DNA of 64,000 bases from Maribacter dokdonensis DSW-8 (GTDB lineage: Bacteria > Bacteroidota > Bacteroidia > Flavobacteriales > Flavobacteriaceae), in contig NZ_LDPE01000002.1 of assembly GCF_001447995.1 (NCBI RefSeq), positions 62,001 to 126,000 of the forward strand, given 5' to 3'. A model generated the notes under the pieces. It was given only the letters and a program-made list of their open reading frames with translations. It ran no database searches and was not told where the DNA came from. Of the stretch, positions 8,685 to 17,927 are shown piece by piece; position 1 is the stretch's first letter; the number at the start of each line of letters is the position of its first letter. Position numbers and translations under genes: made by a program.

Positions 8685-9808
8685 AAAGAATAGCTTTTAA
8701 ACCTTATTACCTTTTACTACCCGCATTTCTTTTGTTGATCCAAATTTCTCATGGTCAAGATACTATACCGGCACCTATTATTGTTGACAGTGTAACCATT
8801 GATAGTATTGCGGTAGACACCATTGTAATCAGAAGGACCGTAGATAAAATTTACTCTCCAAGAAAAGATGTAAACCTACAGATACCCAATATAGATTTTA
8901 AAAAAACCAAAACACTCCAAAAGGGATTTCAACGTTTTAGAGTACCTTCTTTTTGGGAAACTGAAAATAGTTTTGGTATCAATATCAGTGAAGTCGCCTT
9001 TGTGAATTGGAATGCCGGTGGTGATAATGCCATAAGTGGTCTAGGATTTCTGAAATTTGCCAGAAAATACAAGTTCAGTAACTTTCAATGGGAAAACAAT
9101 TTAGAATTACGCTACGGTTTAAATGCACAAGAAGGGCAAAAACTAAGAAAAACCGAAGATGTCATAAGATTAACCTCTAATCTAGGTTTTAAAAAAGACA
9201 ATACAAGCAGGTGGTTCTATTCGGTACAATTAAACTTTAATACCCAATTTTCCAACGGTTACAAGTACCCAGATAGAGATACGCCTATATCAAGATTTAT
9301 GGCTCCGGGTTACTTACTATTTGGTGCGGGTACATCATATATTACCAAAGACGAAAAATTTAACCTATATCTATCTCCTTTAACCCAAAAATCAACTTTT
9401 GTTTTAGATCAAGACTTGGCAGATAATGGTGCCTTTGGTGTGGAAGAAGCAGAATTAGATGCTGATGGCAACGTTATTACTCCTGGGGAAAATCACTTAT
9501 TGGAAATTGGTATTCTTATTACCAATAATTTCAATTATAATATTGCCGACAATATTGAATTGAAAAGTAGGCTGAACCTCTATACCGATTATATTAAGAG
9601 TTTTGGAAACGTTGATGTTGATTGGGAATTAACCCTGAACATGAAGGTGAACAAATTTATTAGTACAAGCTTAGGCACCCAAATGATCTATGATGACGAT
9701 ATTCTTTTTGACGTAGTCAAAAATGATAACGGAACCATTGTTGATCCTGGAACACCCAAAATACAGTTTAAGCAAGTATTGGGCGTAGGTTTACTATACG
9801 GCTTCTAA
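8681..9808 (+). CDS. DUF3078 outer-membrane-associated protein
   Basis: A 375-residue exported protein with a signal peptide ending about residue 25 (LLIQISHGQ). After a threonine/aspartate-rich linker it has the DUF3078 features: an N-terminal WETENSFGINISEVAFVNWNAGGDNAI segment (residues about 92-118, with the conserved NWxxGGxN) and a long run of alternating-hydrophobicity strands ending in Phe (GLLYGF), typical of outer-membrane beta-barrels. The molecular function is unknown. It is translationally coupled to dxs by a 4-base ATGA overlap, and its stop is interlocked with that of dgt on the other strand. Confidence 0.85.
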   Translation: MKRIAFKPYYLLLPAFLLLIQISHGQDTIPAPIIVDSVTIDSIAVDTIVIRRTVDKIYSPRKDVNLQIPNIDFKKTKTLQKGFQRFRVPSFWETENSFGINISEVAFVNWNAGGDNAISGLGFLKFARKYKFSNFQWENNLELRYGLNAQEGQKLRKTEDVIRLTSNLGFKKDNTSRWFYSVQLNFNTQFSNGYKYPDRDTPISRFMAPGYLLFGAGTSYITKDEKFNLYLSPLTQKSTFVLDQDLADNGAFGVEEAELDADGNVITPGENHLLEIGILITNNFNYNIADNIELKSRLNLYTDYIKSFGNVDVDWELTLNMKVNKFISTSLGTQMIYDDDILFDVVKNDNGTIVDPGTPKIQFKQVLGVGLLYGF

Positions 9809-11148
9809 AGAGTCTTGCCTTTTATTTTATTATGCATATGCACTGCGGCACTATCAGAAAGACTAGCCACGTAGCAACAAGTGTTTAAAACAATTTGATA
9901 TAATGATGCGTCTGTTTGCTGGTAAAAACCCGGTAAAGTCCTTAAAATGAGTTTGTGATAATTAGATGCCGTATTGTTCTTTTTACCGATAAGCGCATCA
10001 ATATACACATCTAAAATATCTGAAATAATGGTATAGCCGGCAATCTCTTTTTCTACCACTTCTTGCGATTGATATATTTTTTGAACGCTTAAGCTAATGA
10101 TATCTTCAATTTGGGCCTTAAATTTACTTTTGTCCAATAAGGACACTTCAAAGGTACCATTCAAAATACTATCTTCATGTTCTATGAATATGGAGACCGC
10201 ATCTTGTATTAAGGTATTTATAGCCAAGGCCCGCAGATAACTAAGCCTATCTTCCATATACTCCAAGGAATTATACTTCTTGGTATTTATAGTATCCTTA
10301 ACCAATTTTATCAGGTATTCCAAAGCATAATCTTCAGAAATCAAACCTAAATTAATACCGTCTTCAAAATCAATTATCGTGTAACAAATGTCATCTGCGG
10401 CTTCTACCAAAAAGGTTAAAGGATGCCTACCATAAGCAACGGAACCGTTTAGACTTCTGGCAGGTAAACCTAAATCTTTGGCAACTTCATCAAATATGTT
10501 TTTCTCACTTTGAAAAAATCCAAATTTCTTATCGCAAATGTGTTTGGAAGGTTTCTTGGGCAAAGATTCTTTAGGGTACTTCATAAATGCCCCTAAAGTG
10601 GCATAGCTTAAACGTAGCCCCCCGGACACTCCTGCTCTATCTTGGGTCACTAATCTAAATCCGTTTGCGTTACCTTCAAAGTCAATAATATCTTGGTATT
10701 CTACCGCCGTAAACTGTTCTTTAAATTTTAGTCCGTTTCCAGTTTTAAAATATTCTCCTATTGCTTTTTCCCCACTATGGCCAAAGGGAGGATTTCCAAT
10801 ATCATGTGCCAAGGCGGCCGCAGCGACTATAGCTCCAAAATCATTGAATTGGTAACCATGTACTTCTTTTAAATGCGGATGTTTCTCTATAATTTTTTTC
10901 CCCGCTAACCTACCTAAGCTTCTGCCAACAACAGATACTTCTAAACTATGGGTCAGTCTTGTATGAACGAAATCAGTTTTAGATAACGGAATAACTTGGG
11001 TCTTATCTTGAAGACTTCTAAAAGCGGATGAAAAGATGATACGATCATAATCAACATCGAACCCTAACCTAGTTTCATCTTGTTCATTTCTTAATCGTTT
11101 ATTTTTATCGCCTTGTCTGCGTAAAGAAAGTAGTTGCTCCCAATTCAT
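9805..11148 (-). CDS. dgt: Deoxyguanosinetriphosphate triphosphohydrolase (dGTPase)
   Basis: HD-domain enzyme that hydrolyses dGTP (or other dNTPs) to the nucleoside and tripolyphosphate. The 447-residue protein begins with the family N-terminus (FSSAFRSLQDKTQV about residues 40-53). The metal-binding HD motif is spread over LTHSLEVSVVGR (His) and AAALAHDIGNPPFGHSGE (His-Asp and a second His), followed by NANGFRL. The substrate range within the Dgt family cannot be read from sequence. The stop codon interlocks with that of the DUF3078 gene. A shared 12-base promoter motif lies 20 bases upstream. Confidence 0.93.
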   Translation of the reverse strand: MNWEQLLSLRRQGDKNKRLRNEQDETRLGFDVDYDRIIFSSAFRSLQDKTQVIPLSKTDFVHTRLTHSLEVSVVGRSLGRLAGKKIIEKHPHLKEVHGYQFNDFGAIVAAAALAHDIGNPPFGHSGEKAIGEYFKTGNGLKFKEQFTAVEYQDIIDFEGNANGFRLVTQDRAGVSGGLRLSYATLGAFMKYPKESLPKKPSKHICDKKFGFFQSEKNIFDEVAKDLGLPARSLNGSVAYGRHPLTFLVEAADDICYTIIDFEDGINLGLISEDYALEYLIKLVKDTINTKKYNSLEYMEDRLSYLRALAINTLIQDAVSIFIEHEDSILNGTFEVSLLDKSKFKAQIEDIISLSVQKIYQSQEVVEKEIAGYTIISDILDVYIDALIGKKNNTASNYHKLILRTLPGFYQQTDASLYQIVLNTCCYVASLSDSAAVHMHNKIKGKTL

Positions 11149-11167
11149 TTTAACCCATTATTTACAA

Positions 11168-11179
11168 GCCGCAAGATAC
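11168..11179 (-). promoter_or_regulatory. Shared promoter motif GTATCTTGCGGC upstream of dgt
   Basis: On the minus strand the sequence reads GTATCTTGCGGC. TATCTTGC resembles the TAnnTTTG -7 element with one shift. The identical 12 bases occur at the same position upstream of the DUF3109 gene (39486-39497). It lies about 20 bases before the dgt ATG. Confidence 0.45.
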
Positions 11180-11327
11180 GGCATTTACTACTTTTTAGCT
11201 TTTGAATTATGACACAACTAAGTCATTATATACTAGAATCTTAACCTTTAAAATACGTATTCATAATTCTTAGGTAACATTTTCTTAACCTTGAGTGCCT
11301 TTCTTTGCGCGAGAATCTAAATAACCG

Positions 11328-11726
11328 ATGAAAAAAGTATTTGTTCTATTTGCCCTAGTGATAACTTCCTTGTCATTTGCACAAGAGACCAGCTCTATTA
11401 AAGGGAAAATTTTGGACGGTGAGTTCTATAACGAGCCTCTATTAATGGCCTCTGTTTCTTTGGACGATGCCACTTTTTCTACACAAACCAACTTTAGAGG
11501 TAACTTTGAATTCAATGATATTGCCCCTGGCAAGCACAATATTCTTGTTCAATTCATGGGATACGAACCTATGCGTCTAGAGGTTTTGGTAAAAGAAGGG
11601 GAACAGGCCACAATTTTAGAAACACTTTATGCCAAAAGTTTACCAATGCCTTCTTCTACTAAAGTAAGTTCCGCATCTGCCGAGACGGAAACCGCATTTG
11701 AGTTGGCCGTAAATAAGACCAAGTAA
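11328..11726 (+). CDS. Secreted CarboxypepD_reg-like single-domain protein
   Basis: A 132-residue exported protein with a signal peptide (MKKVFVLFALVITSLSFAQ). It has one carboxypeptidase-regulatory-like beta-sandwich (about residues 22-95): SSIKGKILDGEFYNEPLLMASVSL, then NFRGNFEFNDIAPGKHNILVQFMGY. This domain normally sits at the N-terminus of SusC/TonB-dependent receptors, but here it stands alone with a 35-residue Ser/Thr/Ala-rich tail. The role is unknown; binding to cell-surface partners is a guess. It is monocistronic, with about 180 and 220 bases of spacer on either side. Confidence 0.8.
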   Translation: MKKVFVLFALVITSLSFAQETSSIKGKILDGEFYNEPLLMASVSLDDATFSTQTNFRGNFEFNDIAPGKHNILVQFMGYEPMRLEVLVKEGEQATILETLYAKSLPMPSSTKVSSASAETETAFELAVNKTK

Positions 11727-11945
11727 TATTAGCACATTTTTTAGTCGATTTTTACTCTTTAAAAATTGACCAATACGTGCTTTTAAAAATCTATTTAAAA
11801 AGAAAAGTAGTATTTTCATCAACAAAACTTGGTTTCTTTGAAAGTATTAATCATCATTGCATGAAATACGATTTTAACTTCATAACCTTATGTTAACCTG
11901 AATGATAATTTATAGTATCATTTTTGTTCCTTATTTAATTTTTTG

Positions 11946-14213
11946 ATGGGCGAGAACATATATTTATTCATGATTATTGCATTGGCCGTACTGGCCATAA
12001 CCGATTTAATTGTAGGTGTTAGTAATGATGCCGTCAACTTTTTAAATTCAGCAATAGGTTCAAAAGCAATTTCCTTTAAAACTATAATGATTGTTGCCAG
12101 TGTTGGTATAGCCTTTGGCGCAATATCATCTAGTGGCATGATGGAAGTTGCCAGAAAAGGAATCTTTAATCCGTCAGAATTTGTATTTGCAGAAATCATG
12201 ATCGTCTTTATGGCCGTTATGATTACGGATATTTTATTACTGGATTTTTTCAATACCCTTGGTATGCCCACATCAACAACAGTTTCCATTGTTTTTGAAC
12301 TATTGGGTGCGGCCGTAGCAATATCGCTTGTTAAAATATATTCTGGCGATGGTAATATTACACATTTAACCGACTATATAAATACAGATAAGGCCACCGA
12401 GATTATCATTGGAATCTTATTATCGGTCGTCATTGCTTTTACCATTGGTGCCATTGTTCAATTTTTTACTAGGGTTTTAATATCCTTTAAATTCAACGAA
12501 AAGCCAAAGTGGGTAGGTGCAATCTTTGGTGGTATGGCCATCACTGCGATTATATATTTCATATTGATCAAAGGTCTTAAAGGCACTTCGATCATTAGTC
12601 CTGAGGCAGCTATGTTCATTGCCGAAAATCCAGAATTATTTCTTTTAGGAAATTTCGCTTTATGGTTTGTGCTGTCTTGGGCAGCAACCACTTTTTTGAA
12701 GTGGAATATTTATACCGTAATTATCATTTTAGGAACTTTTGCCCTGGCCATGGCGTTTGCAGGTAACGATTTGGTAAACTTTATTGGGGTTCCATTGGCT
12801 GCTTATGAATCTTTTTTAAGTTGGTCAGAATCTGGTCAATTAGCTTCAGAATACAATATGAAAGGACTTGCGGTCGCTGTACAGACACCAACGTATCTAT
12901 TACTGGCATCTGGTATAATCATGGTGGTTACACTTTGGTTTTCATCTAAAGCAAAAAATGTTGTAAAGACTAGCGTGGATCTTTCTAGACAAGATGAAGG
13001 AGAAGAACGTTTTGAGCCCAATTACCTGTCTAGGCAAATTGTTAAATTCTCCATTAAAGCTTCAGAAAATTTAAACGGATTAATTCCCGTAGCAATTCAA
13101 AATAGAATCAACGAACAATTTATTAAGCCAACATCATATGCCCAAAAAGCAAAAGCTAAAGATCAGCCTGCTTTTGATCTAATTAGAGCTTCGGTAAACC
13201 TAATGGTTGCCAGTGTATTGATCTCTTTGGCTACATCGTTAAAACTACCATTATCTACAACCTACGTAACCTTTATGGTTGCTATGGGTACATCTTTGGC
13301 AGATAGGGCTTGGGGATCGGAAAGTGCGGTATATAGAGTTGCGGGTGTGCTTAATGTTATAGGCGGATGGTTCTTTACCGCCATTGTAGCTTTTGTTGCG
13401 GCAGCGATCATTGCTTATGTTATACATTTAGGAGGTATTTGGGCAATTGGAGCCTTATTGATTTTTGCCTTTATCCTAATTGGCAAGAACTACTTATCAC
13501 ACACTAAAAAATTAAAGGAAACCAAAGAAGAGGAAATCTTACAACGTGCTGAAAGCAGTTCTATTCAAGGGGTTATTGAGGAAAGTGCCAAGAATATTGC
13601 AAACGTTGTTAAAAGAGCCAACAAAATATACTCGAACTCCATTAACGGACTTGCAAAACAAGACTTAAGCTCTCTTCATAAAAACAAAAAGCAAGGCGCC
13701 AAATTGGCCAACGAAATTGAAGACCTAAGAAACCACACCTTCTATTTTATTAAAAATTTGGAAGAAGCACATATAGGTGCCAGTAATTTCTATATAAATG
13801 CCATGGGCCACTTGACAGATATTTCACAATCATTGGAATATATTGGCAAGGTAAGTCACAAGCACGTTAACAATAACCATAAAAAATTAAAGTATAACCA
13901 AATCAAGGAACTGAAGCAAATAGATATTAAACTTGCCGAAATTCTAGATAATACCTATCATGCTTTTGACGAAAGATCATTTGAGAAAATAGGTAACATT
14001 CTTAATAACAAACAAGAATTATATGATTTGGTATCCCAAAAAATAAGCCTTCAGGTTGAGCGCACCAGGTCAGAAGAATCCAGTCCTAAAAACACTACGT
14101 TATATTTTACTATCTTACTAGAGACTAAAGATTTGATGACGGCGACCATGAACCTTCTAGAGCTATATTACAAGGAACATGATGCCGATGTTAAACCGGC
14201 AACATTAGACTAA
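11946..14213 (+). CDS. PiT-family inorganic phosphate transporter with PhoU-like C-terminal domain
   Basis: A 755-residue inner-membrane Pi (or metal-phosphate):cation symporter. The signature repeats are GVSNDAVNFLNSAIGSKA (about residues 25-42) in the N-terminal half, and FAGNDLVNFIGVPLAAYE plus LKLPLSTTYVTFMVAMGTSLADRAWG in the second half. About 12 hydrophobic segments are visible. Residues about 540-750 form a helical, charged PhoU-like domain; fused PiT-PhoU proteins of this length occur widely in Bacteroidota. The ATG at 11946 is chosen over a TTG one codon upstream. Phosphate-dependent regulation is likely for the family, but no Pho box is evident to me. Confidence 0.92.
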   Translation: MGENIYLFMIIALAVLAITDLIVGVSNDAVNFLNSAIGSKAISFKTIMIVASVGIAFGAISSSGMMEVARKGIFNPSEFVFAEIMIVFMAVMITDILLLDFFNTLGMPTSTTVSIVFELLGAAVAISLVKIYSGDGNITHLTDYINTDKATEIIIGILLSVVIAFTIGAIVQFFTRVLISFKFNEKPKWVGAIFGGMAITAIIYFILIKGLKGTSIISPEAAMFIAENPELFLLGNFALWFVLSWAATTFLKWNIYTVIIILGTFALAMAFAGNDLVNFIGVPLAAYESFLSWSESGQLASEYNMKGLAVAVQTPTYLLLASGIIMVVTLWFSSKAKNVVKTSVDLSRQDEGEERFEPNYLSRQIVKFSIKASENLNGLIPVAIQNRINEQFIKPTSYAQKAKAKDQPAFDLIRASVNLMVASVLISLATSLKLPLSTTYVTFMVAMGTSLADRAWGSESAVYRVAGVLNVIGGWFFTAIVAFVAAAIIAYVIHLGGIWAIGALLIFAFILIGKNYLSHTKKLKETKEEEILQRAESSSIQGVIEESAKNIANVVKRANKIYSNSINGLAKQDLSSLHKNKKQGAKLANEIEDLRNHTFYFIKNLEEAHIGASNFYINAMGHLTDISQSLEYIGKVSHKHVNNNHKKLKYNQIKELKQIDIKLAEILDNTYHAFDERSFEKIGNILNNKQELYDLVSQKISLQVERTRSEESSPKNTTLYFTILLETKDLMTATMNLLELYYKEHDADVKPATLD

Positions 14214-14241
14214 AGGAGATACACTTTAAACAACACGTTTT

Positions 14242-14958
14242 ATGAAATATGTTTTGCTATCCGTTTTCTTGCTACACGGGGTATTAAATTATGCTCAAGA
14301 AATTACAGGAACTCAGTTATTAGAACGCGCCATTGCCTATCATGACCCAGAAAATAACTGGTCTAGTTTTAAAGGTAAAATGCTCATTGAAATGGAAAAC
14401 CCTAAAAGCAGTCCACGTAGCACTGTGATTGAAATGAAGCTGCCTAACAACTATTTTAAATCTACAGTTAAAAAAGACAATTATACTATTGAATCTGAAT
14501 TGGACAATGGTGAATGTACATTGAAATTGAACGGCAGTACTTCTATATTCCCAAAGATTAAGGATAGCTTGAATATTAGCTGTGATCGCGCTAAGATGAT
14601 GAAAAACTATTATACCTACCTATATGGTCTTCCTATGAAATTGAAAGATCCGGGTACTATAATAGATAATAACGTAGTTAAGAAGACTTTTAAGGGAAAG
14701 GAGTATTTAGTATTAAAAGCCACGTATGAAAAAGAAGTAGGTAATGATACTTGGTATTTTTACTTTGACCCTAAAACCTACGCCATGGAGGTATATCAGT
14801 TCTTTCATGATGAAAGTAAAAATGATGGCGAGTACATTCTACTTTCAGAGATGATTACCGTAAACGGCATTAGAATTCCTAAAGTACGTGCATGGTATTA
14901 TAATAAAGGTGATGTATACCTAGCTACCGATAACCTACGTAAAGCGAATTCACTATAA
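14242..14958 (+). CDS. DUF6503-like secreted protein
   Basis: A 238-residue exported protein with a short signal peptide (LLSVFLLHGVLNYAQ). The mature N-terminus TGTQLLERAIAYHDPENNWSSF is the hallmark of the DUF6503 family, and the rest is beta-rich (KTFKGKEYLVLKATYEKE, WYFYFDPKTYAMEVYQFF), like LolA/outer-membrane lipoprotein-sorting folds. The function is unknown. It lies 28 bases behind the phosphate transporter on the same strand and may be read through from it. Confidence 0.7.
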   Translation: MKYVLLSVFLLHGVLNYAQEITGTQLLERAIAYHDPENNWSSFKGKMLIEMENPKSSPRSTVIEMKLPNNYFKSTVKKDNYTIESELDNGECTLKLNGSTSIFPKIKDSLNISCDRAKMMKNYYTYLYGLPMKLKDPGTIIDNNVVKKTFKGKEYLVLKATYEKEVGNDTWYFYFDPKTYAMEVYQFFHDESKNDGEYILLSEMITVNGIRIPKVRAWYYNKGDVYLATDNLRKANSL

Positions 14959-14968
14959 TTAGATATTG

Positions 14969-14988
14969 ATATACTAAATTCAGTATAT
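14969..14988 (+). repeat. Short inverted repeat upstream of the Tim44-like gene
   Basis: ATATACT and AGTATAT are separated by six bases, about 37 bases upstream of the next start codon. No T-tract follows, so an operator or promoter element is as likely as a weak terminator. Confidence 0.35.
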
Positions 14989-15024
14989 TCTCAGTTATTA
15001 AATGAACCCTAATTCATTTTTAGC

Positions 15025-15744
15025 ATGAGAAAAACTCATTATATACTACTGATACTGGTTATTACCCTAGTTCTTTTTGATATTGATCCTATGTATGCCG
15101 GACCTGGCGGAACTGTGGTGAAGGCAATTTTTAAGACCTGGTGGGGAAAAGTACTTTTAAGCATTATTGGAATTATATTTTTTCCTCTTACTATCTACGT
15201 TTATTTCAGGGAATATTTTGCCGTTAAAAACTGTAAAAAAGTATTATTGGAATTAGGCAAAAGAAATAAAGATTTCTCTTGGCTCAATTTAGATAAGAAT
15301 GTACGTAATATATTCAACAGGGTCTATATCGCATGGAATAATCAAGACTTAAAAGAAGCCTCTAGCTACATTAGTCATTGGTACTGGCAAAATCAGCAAT
15401 TGGTGCATTTGGACGAATGGAAAAAAGAAAACCTAAGGAATGTTTGTAAAGTAGATGGCATAAAATCAGTTAAACCATTATATCTTGAGATTTCAGAAGA
15501 TGCAGGTTTAGAAGGTTCAAGAATTGCCTTTCTAATTACTGCCAACATTATGGATTATCTAAAAGATATTGACACCCATAAAATTGTTCAGGGAAGTAAT
15601 AAATTTGATGAAGAAGAAAAAATTTGGGTAATGGAATATACTAATGGACAATGGGTACTAGACGATATTCAGGACGGGCAACTTTCCCTAGCATTCGCCA
15701 AAACTAAAAACATAATTCCAGCAAACATAGCGCCAGCGAGTTAA
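15025..15744 (+). CDS. Tim44-like-domain membrane protein
   Basis: A 239-residue protein with an N-terminal signal/anchor (YILLILVITLVLFDIDPMYA), a second membrane helix (VLLSIIGIIFFPLTIYVYF, about 53-71), and a soluble domain. The pattern VYIAWNNQDLKEASSYISHWYWQNQ, followed by strands ending WVMEYTNGQWVLDDI, is that of Tim44-like/NTF2-like alpha-beta cones. Bacterial proteins of this kind are membrane-anchored and uncharacterised. It converges on nadD with 20 bases between the stops. Confidence 0.6.
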   Translation: MRKTHYILLILVITLVLFDIDPMYAGPGGTVVKAIFKTWWGKVLLSIIGIIFFPLTIYVYFREYFAVKNCKKVLLELGKRNKDFSWLNLDKNVRNIFNRVYIAWNNQDLKEASSYISHWYWQNQQLVHLDEWKKENLRNVCKVDGIKSVKPLYLEISEDAGLEGSRIAFLITANIMDYLKDIDTHKIVQGSNKFDEEEKIWVMEYTNGQWVLDDIQDGQLSLAFAKTKNIIPANIAPAS

Positions 15745-15764
15745 TTATTGGGATTCTTGGGGTA

Positions 15765-16349
15765 CTATCTATAAAAATTCATTTCATCCATATATTTCCA
15801 AACCTCTGGTGGTAATAATGGCTTAATGTTTTTACCGTTTTTATGTTCCTTTCGTATAAACGTGGAAGAGATTTCCATAATAGGAGCATTTACCCGATGT
15901 ATCTTTTCATGGTCTTGAAATTGATGCTCTATAGCACCTTCTGAAATTCTAGGGTACACATAAATGTTATGCAGATCTAAAATAGCCTCATAATTCTTCC
16001 ATTTATGCAGCCCTTTTAAATTATCCTCACCCATTATCAACGAAAATTCATATCCATTTGGATACTTTTCCCCCAAATGAACAAGTGTATTTATCGTGTA
16101 ATTCGGTTGGGGTAAGTTAAATTCAATATTACTAGGTTTTAGCCTATCGTACTCTTTTGTGGCTTCATATACCATCTCGAATCTTTGATGGTTGTCTAAA
16201 AGCGTTTTCTTGGTCTTAAACGGACTTTGTGGGGTTACTACGAACCAAACCTCATCCAAATCAGAAAACTCTACCATATGGTTCGCAATGACTAAATGAC
16301 CAATATGAATAGGGTTAAAGGTACCAAAGTATAATCCTACCTTCTTCAT
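15765..16349 (-). CDS. nadD: Nicotinate-nucleotide adenylyltransferase
   Basis: Transfers AMP from ATP to nicotinate mononucleotide, giving deamido-NAD in NAD biosynthesis. The 194-residue protein shows the nucleotidyltransferase motif GTFNPIHIGH (residues 9-18) and the second signature ISSTFIR near the C-terminus. It is the last gene of a yicC-gmk-nadD operon, starting 6 bases after the gmk stop, an order common in Bacteroidota. Confidence 0.95.
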   Translation of the reverse strand: MKKVGLYFGTFNPIHIGHLVIANHMVEFSDLDEVWFVVTPQSPFKTKKTLLDNHQRFEMVYEATKEYDRLKPSNIEFNLPQPNYTINTLVHLGEKYPNGYEFSLIMGEDNLKGLHKWKNYEAILDLHNIYVYPRISEGAIEHQFQDHEKIHRVNAPIMEISSTFIRKEHKNGKNIKPLLPPEVWKYMDEMNFYR

Positions 16350-16355
16350 AACATA

Positions 16356-16937
16356 CTAGTCTTTGTCTTCAGAAACAAAATCTGCTACTAGATTCACCGC
16401 TTCTTTTAGAGCCACATCAAGATCATAATTTTTAATAATCTTATCAAATTGAGGTGCCGTAGCCAATTCTACCGATGCCTTTGCAATACGCATGTTAATT
16501 TTGTCTTCACTCTCGGTACTGCGTTTCTTAAGTCTTATTTTAAGCTCATCAACACTAGGGGGTTTTACAAAAACCGCCAAGGTCTGTTCAGGAAATTTCT
16601 TTTTAATACGTAATCCGCCAACAACATCAATATCAAAAATAACGTTCTTGCCTTCTGCCCATAAACGTTCTACCTCACTTTTAAGCGTACCATAGAAATT
16701 ATCCCTGTAAACTTCTTCCCACTCCAGAAAATCATCATTTTTAATATGATTCTTAAATTCTGAAACCGACATAAAATAATAATGCTCCTTATTTTTTTCT
16801 TTCCCCCTTCTTGGGCGTGACGTCGCAGAGACCGAAAAAGCCAAATTCAGCTCTGGTTGCGCCAATAAATGCCGAACAATGGTAGTTTTGCCACTACCCG
16901 ATGGCGCAGAAAAAATGATTAGTTTACCGCCTTTCAT
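16356..16937 (-). CDS. gmk: Guanylate kinase
   Basis: Phosphorylates GMP (and dGMP) to GDP with ATP. It has 193 residues with a Walker A P-loop SAPSGSGKTT (10-19), the GMP-binding segment SATSRPRRGKEKNKEHYYF (about 37-55) and the downstream FLEWEEVYRDNFYGT. The start abuts the yicC stop (no spacer) and nadD follows after 6 bases, so the three are one transcription unit. Confidence 0.96.
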   Translation of the reverse strand: MKGGKLIIFSAPSGSGKTTIVRHLLAQPELNLAFSVSATSRPRRGKEKNKEHYYFMSVSEFKNHIKNDDFLEWEEVYRDNFYGTLKSEVERLWAEGKNVIFDIDVVGGLRIKKKFPEQTLAVFVKPPSVDELKIRLKKRSTESEDKINMRIAKASVELATAPQFDKIIKNYDLDVALKEAVNLVADFVSEDKD

Positions 16938-17795
16938 CTATAATACGTTTAACATTTGTTCTTTGATTTTCTCTAGCTCATCTTTCATTTGCACCACAAG
17001 CTGTTGCATTGGGGCAAAGTTGGCCTTAGACCCAATAGTATTGATCTCACGACCTATTTCCTGAGAAATAAACCCTAATTTTTTACCATTACTATCATTT
17101 GAAAGTAATGTTTTACTAAAATAATCCAAGTGATTGGCCAGCCGAACTTTTTCTTCGGTAATGTCATATTTTTCTAAGTAATAAATAAGCTCTTGCTCAA
17201 ACCTATTTGCATCAACATCAGCTTTTATATCTTGCACCGCCTTTTCTAATCGCTCACGTATTGTTGCCTGTCTATCTGGGTCAATTGCGATCACCTCTTC
17301 CAACAATTTTTCCAAAGAAGCTATTCTATCTAAAAAATCCTTTTCTAAAACACTGCCTTCTTCGGATCTAAATTCATTGATCTCTTTTAAAGCACCTATT
17401 AAAGCTTCCTTTATGGCTTTATACTCCTCTTCATCAATATCTTCCTTATCTGTCTTCATGGCATCGGGAAAACGCAATGCCATTTCCAATAATCTAAGAT
17501 CATCACCAGAAGCTATATTCTTTAATTGATTCATGTATTGCTTAACCGCTATTTCATTTACCTGAGTAGAGGTTTCATTACCGGTAAGTTCCACGTACAA
17601 GTTAAAATCCACCTTTCCACGTAACAAAGAATTAGCTACCAACTTTCTAAGTTCTAACTCTTTTTCACGATAACTGGAGGGCATACGCGCATTTAAATCA
17701 ATACTCTTACTGTTAAGTGATTTGATTTCAACGGTAATCTTTTTATTAGGTAACTGAACTACATGCTTACCGAAACCGGTCATGGATTGAATCAT
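16938..17795 (-). CDS. YicC-family endoribonuclease
   Basis: A 285-residue member of the YicC/YloC family, known in E. coli as an endoribonuclease involved in sRNA turnover. The YicC-type N-terminus starts MIQSMTGFGKH and continues with EIKSLNSKSIDLNARMP. The C-terminal DUF1732 domain is visible as the acidic coiled region and the HLDYFSKTLLSND...KKLGFISQEIGREINTIGSKA block. It is first in the operon with gmk and nadD, and a good -7 element lies 21 bases upstream. Confidence 0.93.
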   Translation of the reverse strand: MIQSMTGFGKHVVQLPNKKITVEIKSLNSKSIDLNARMPSSYREKELELRKLVANSLLRGKVDFNLYVELTGNETSTQVNEIAVKQYMNQLKNIASGDDLRLLEMALRFPDAMKTDKEDIDEEEYKAIKEALIGALKEINEFRSEEGSVLEKDFLDRIASLEKLLEEVIAIDPDRQATIRERLEKAVQDIKADVDANRFEQELIYYLEKYDITEEKVRLANHLDYFSKTLLSNDSNGKKLGFISQEIGREINTIGSKANFAPMQQLVVQMKDELEKIKEQMLNVL

Positions 17796-17816
17796 AAATT
17801 CATTTTAAGATTAAGA

Positions 17817-17824
17817 CAAAGGTA
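17817..17824 (-). promoter_or_regulatory. Candidate -7 element (TACCTTTG) for the yicC-gmk-nadD operon
   Basis: On the minus strand the sequence is TACCTTTG, matching TAnnTTTG, 21 bases before the yicC ATG. Confidence 0.5.
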
Positions 17825-17874
17825 AGGTAATTGAAAAATCTAATGTAAAACCTATTACCATACATATGTAAAGA

Positions 17875-17908
17875 AGGAGTAAACAAAACCGAACTCTTGT
17901 TTACTCCT
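17875..17908 (-). terminator. Hairpin terminator at the end of the DUF1080 operon
   Basis: A 12-bp perfect stem (AGGAGTAAACAA / TTGTTTACTCCT) with a 10-base loop lies 19 bases after the stop of the last gene of the 17928-20566 operon. On the minus strand it is followed by CTTCTTTAC, a weak U-tract. Confidence 0.6.
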
Positions 17909-17927
17909 CAATTATTAAATTATTTTT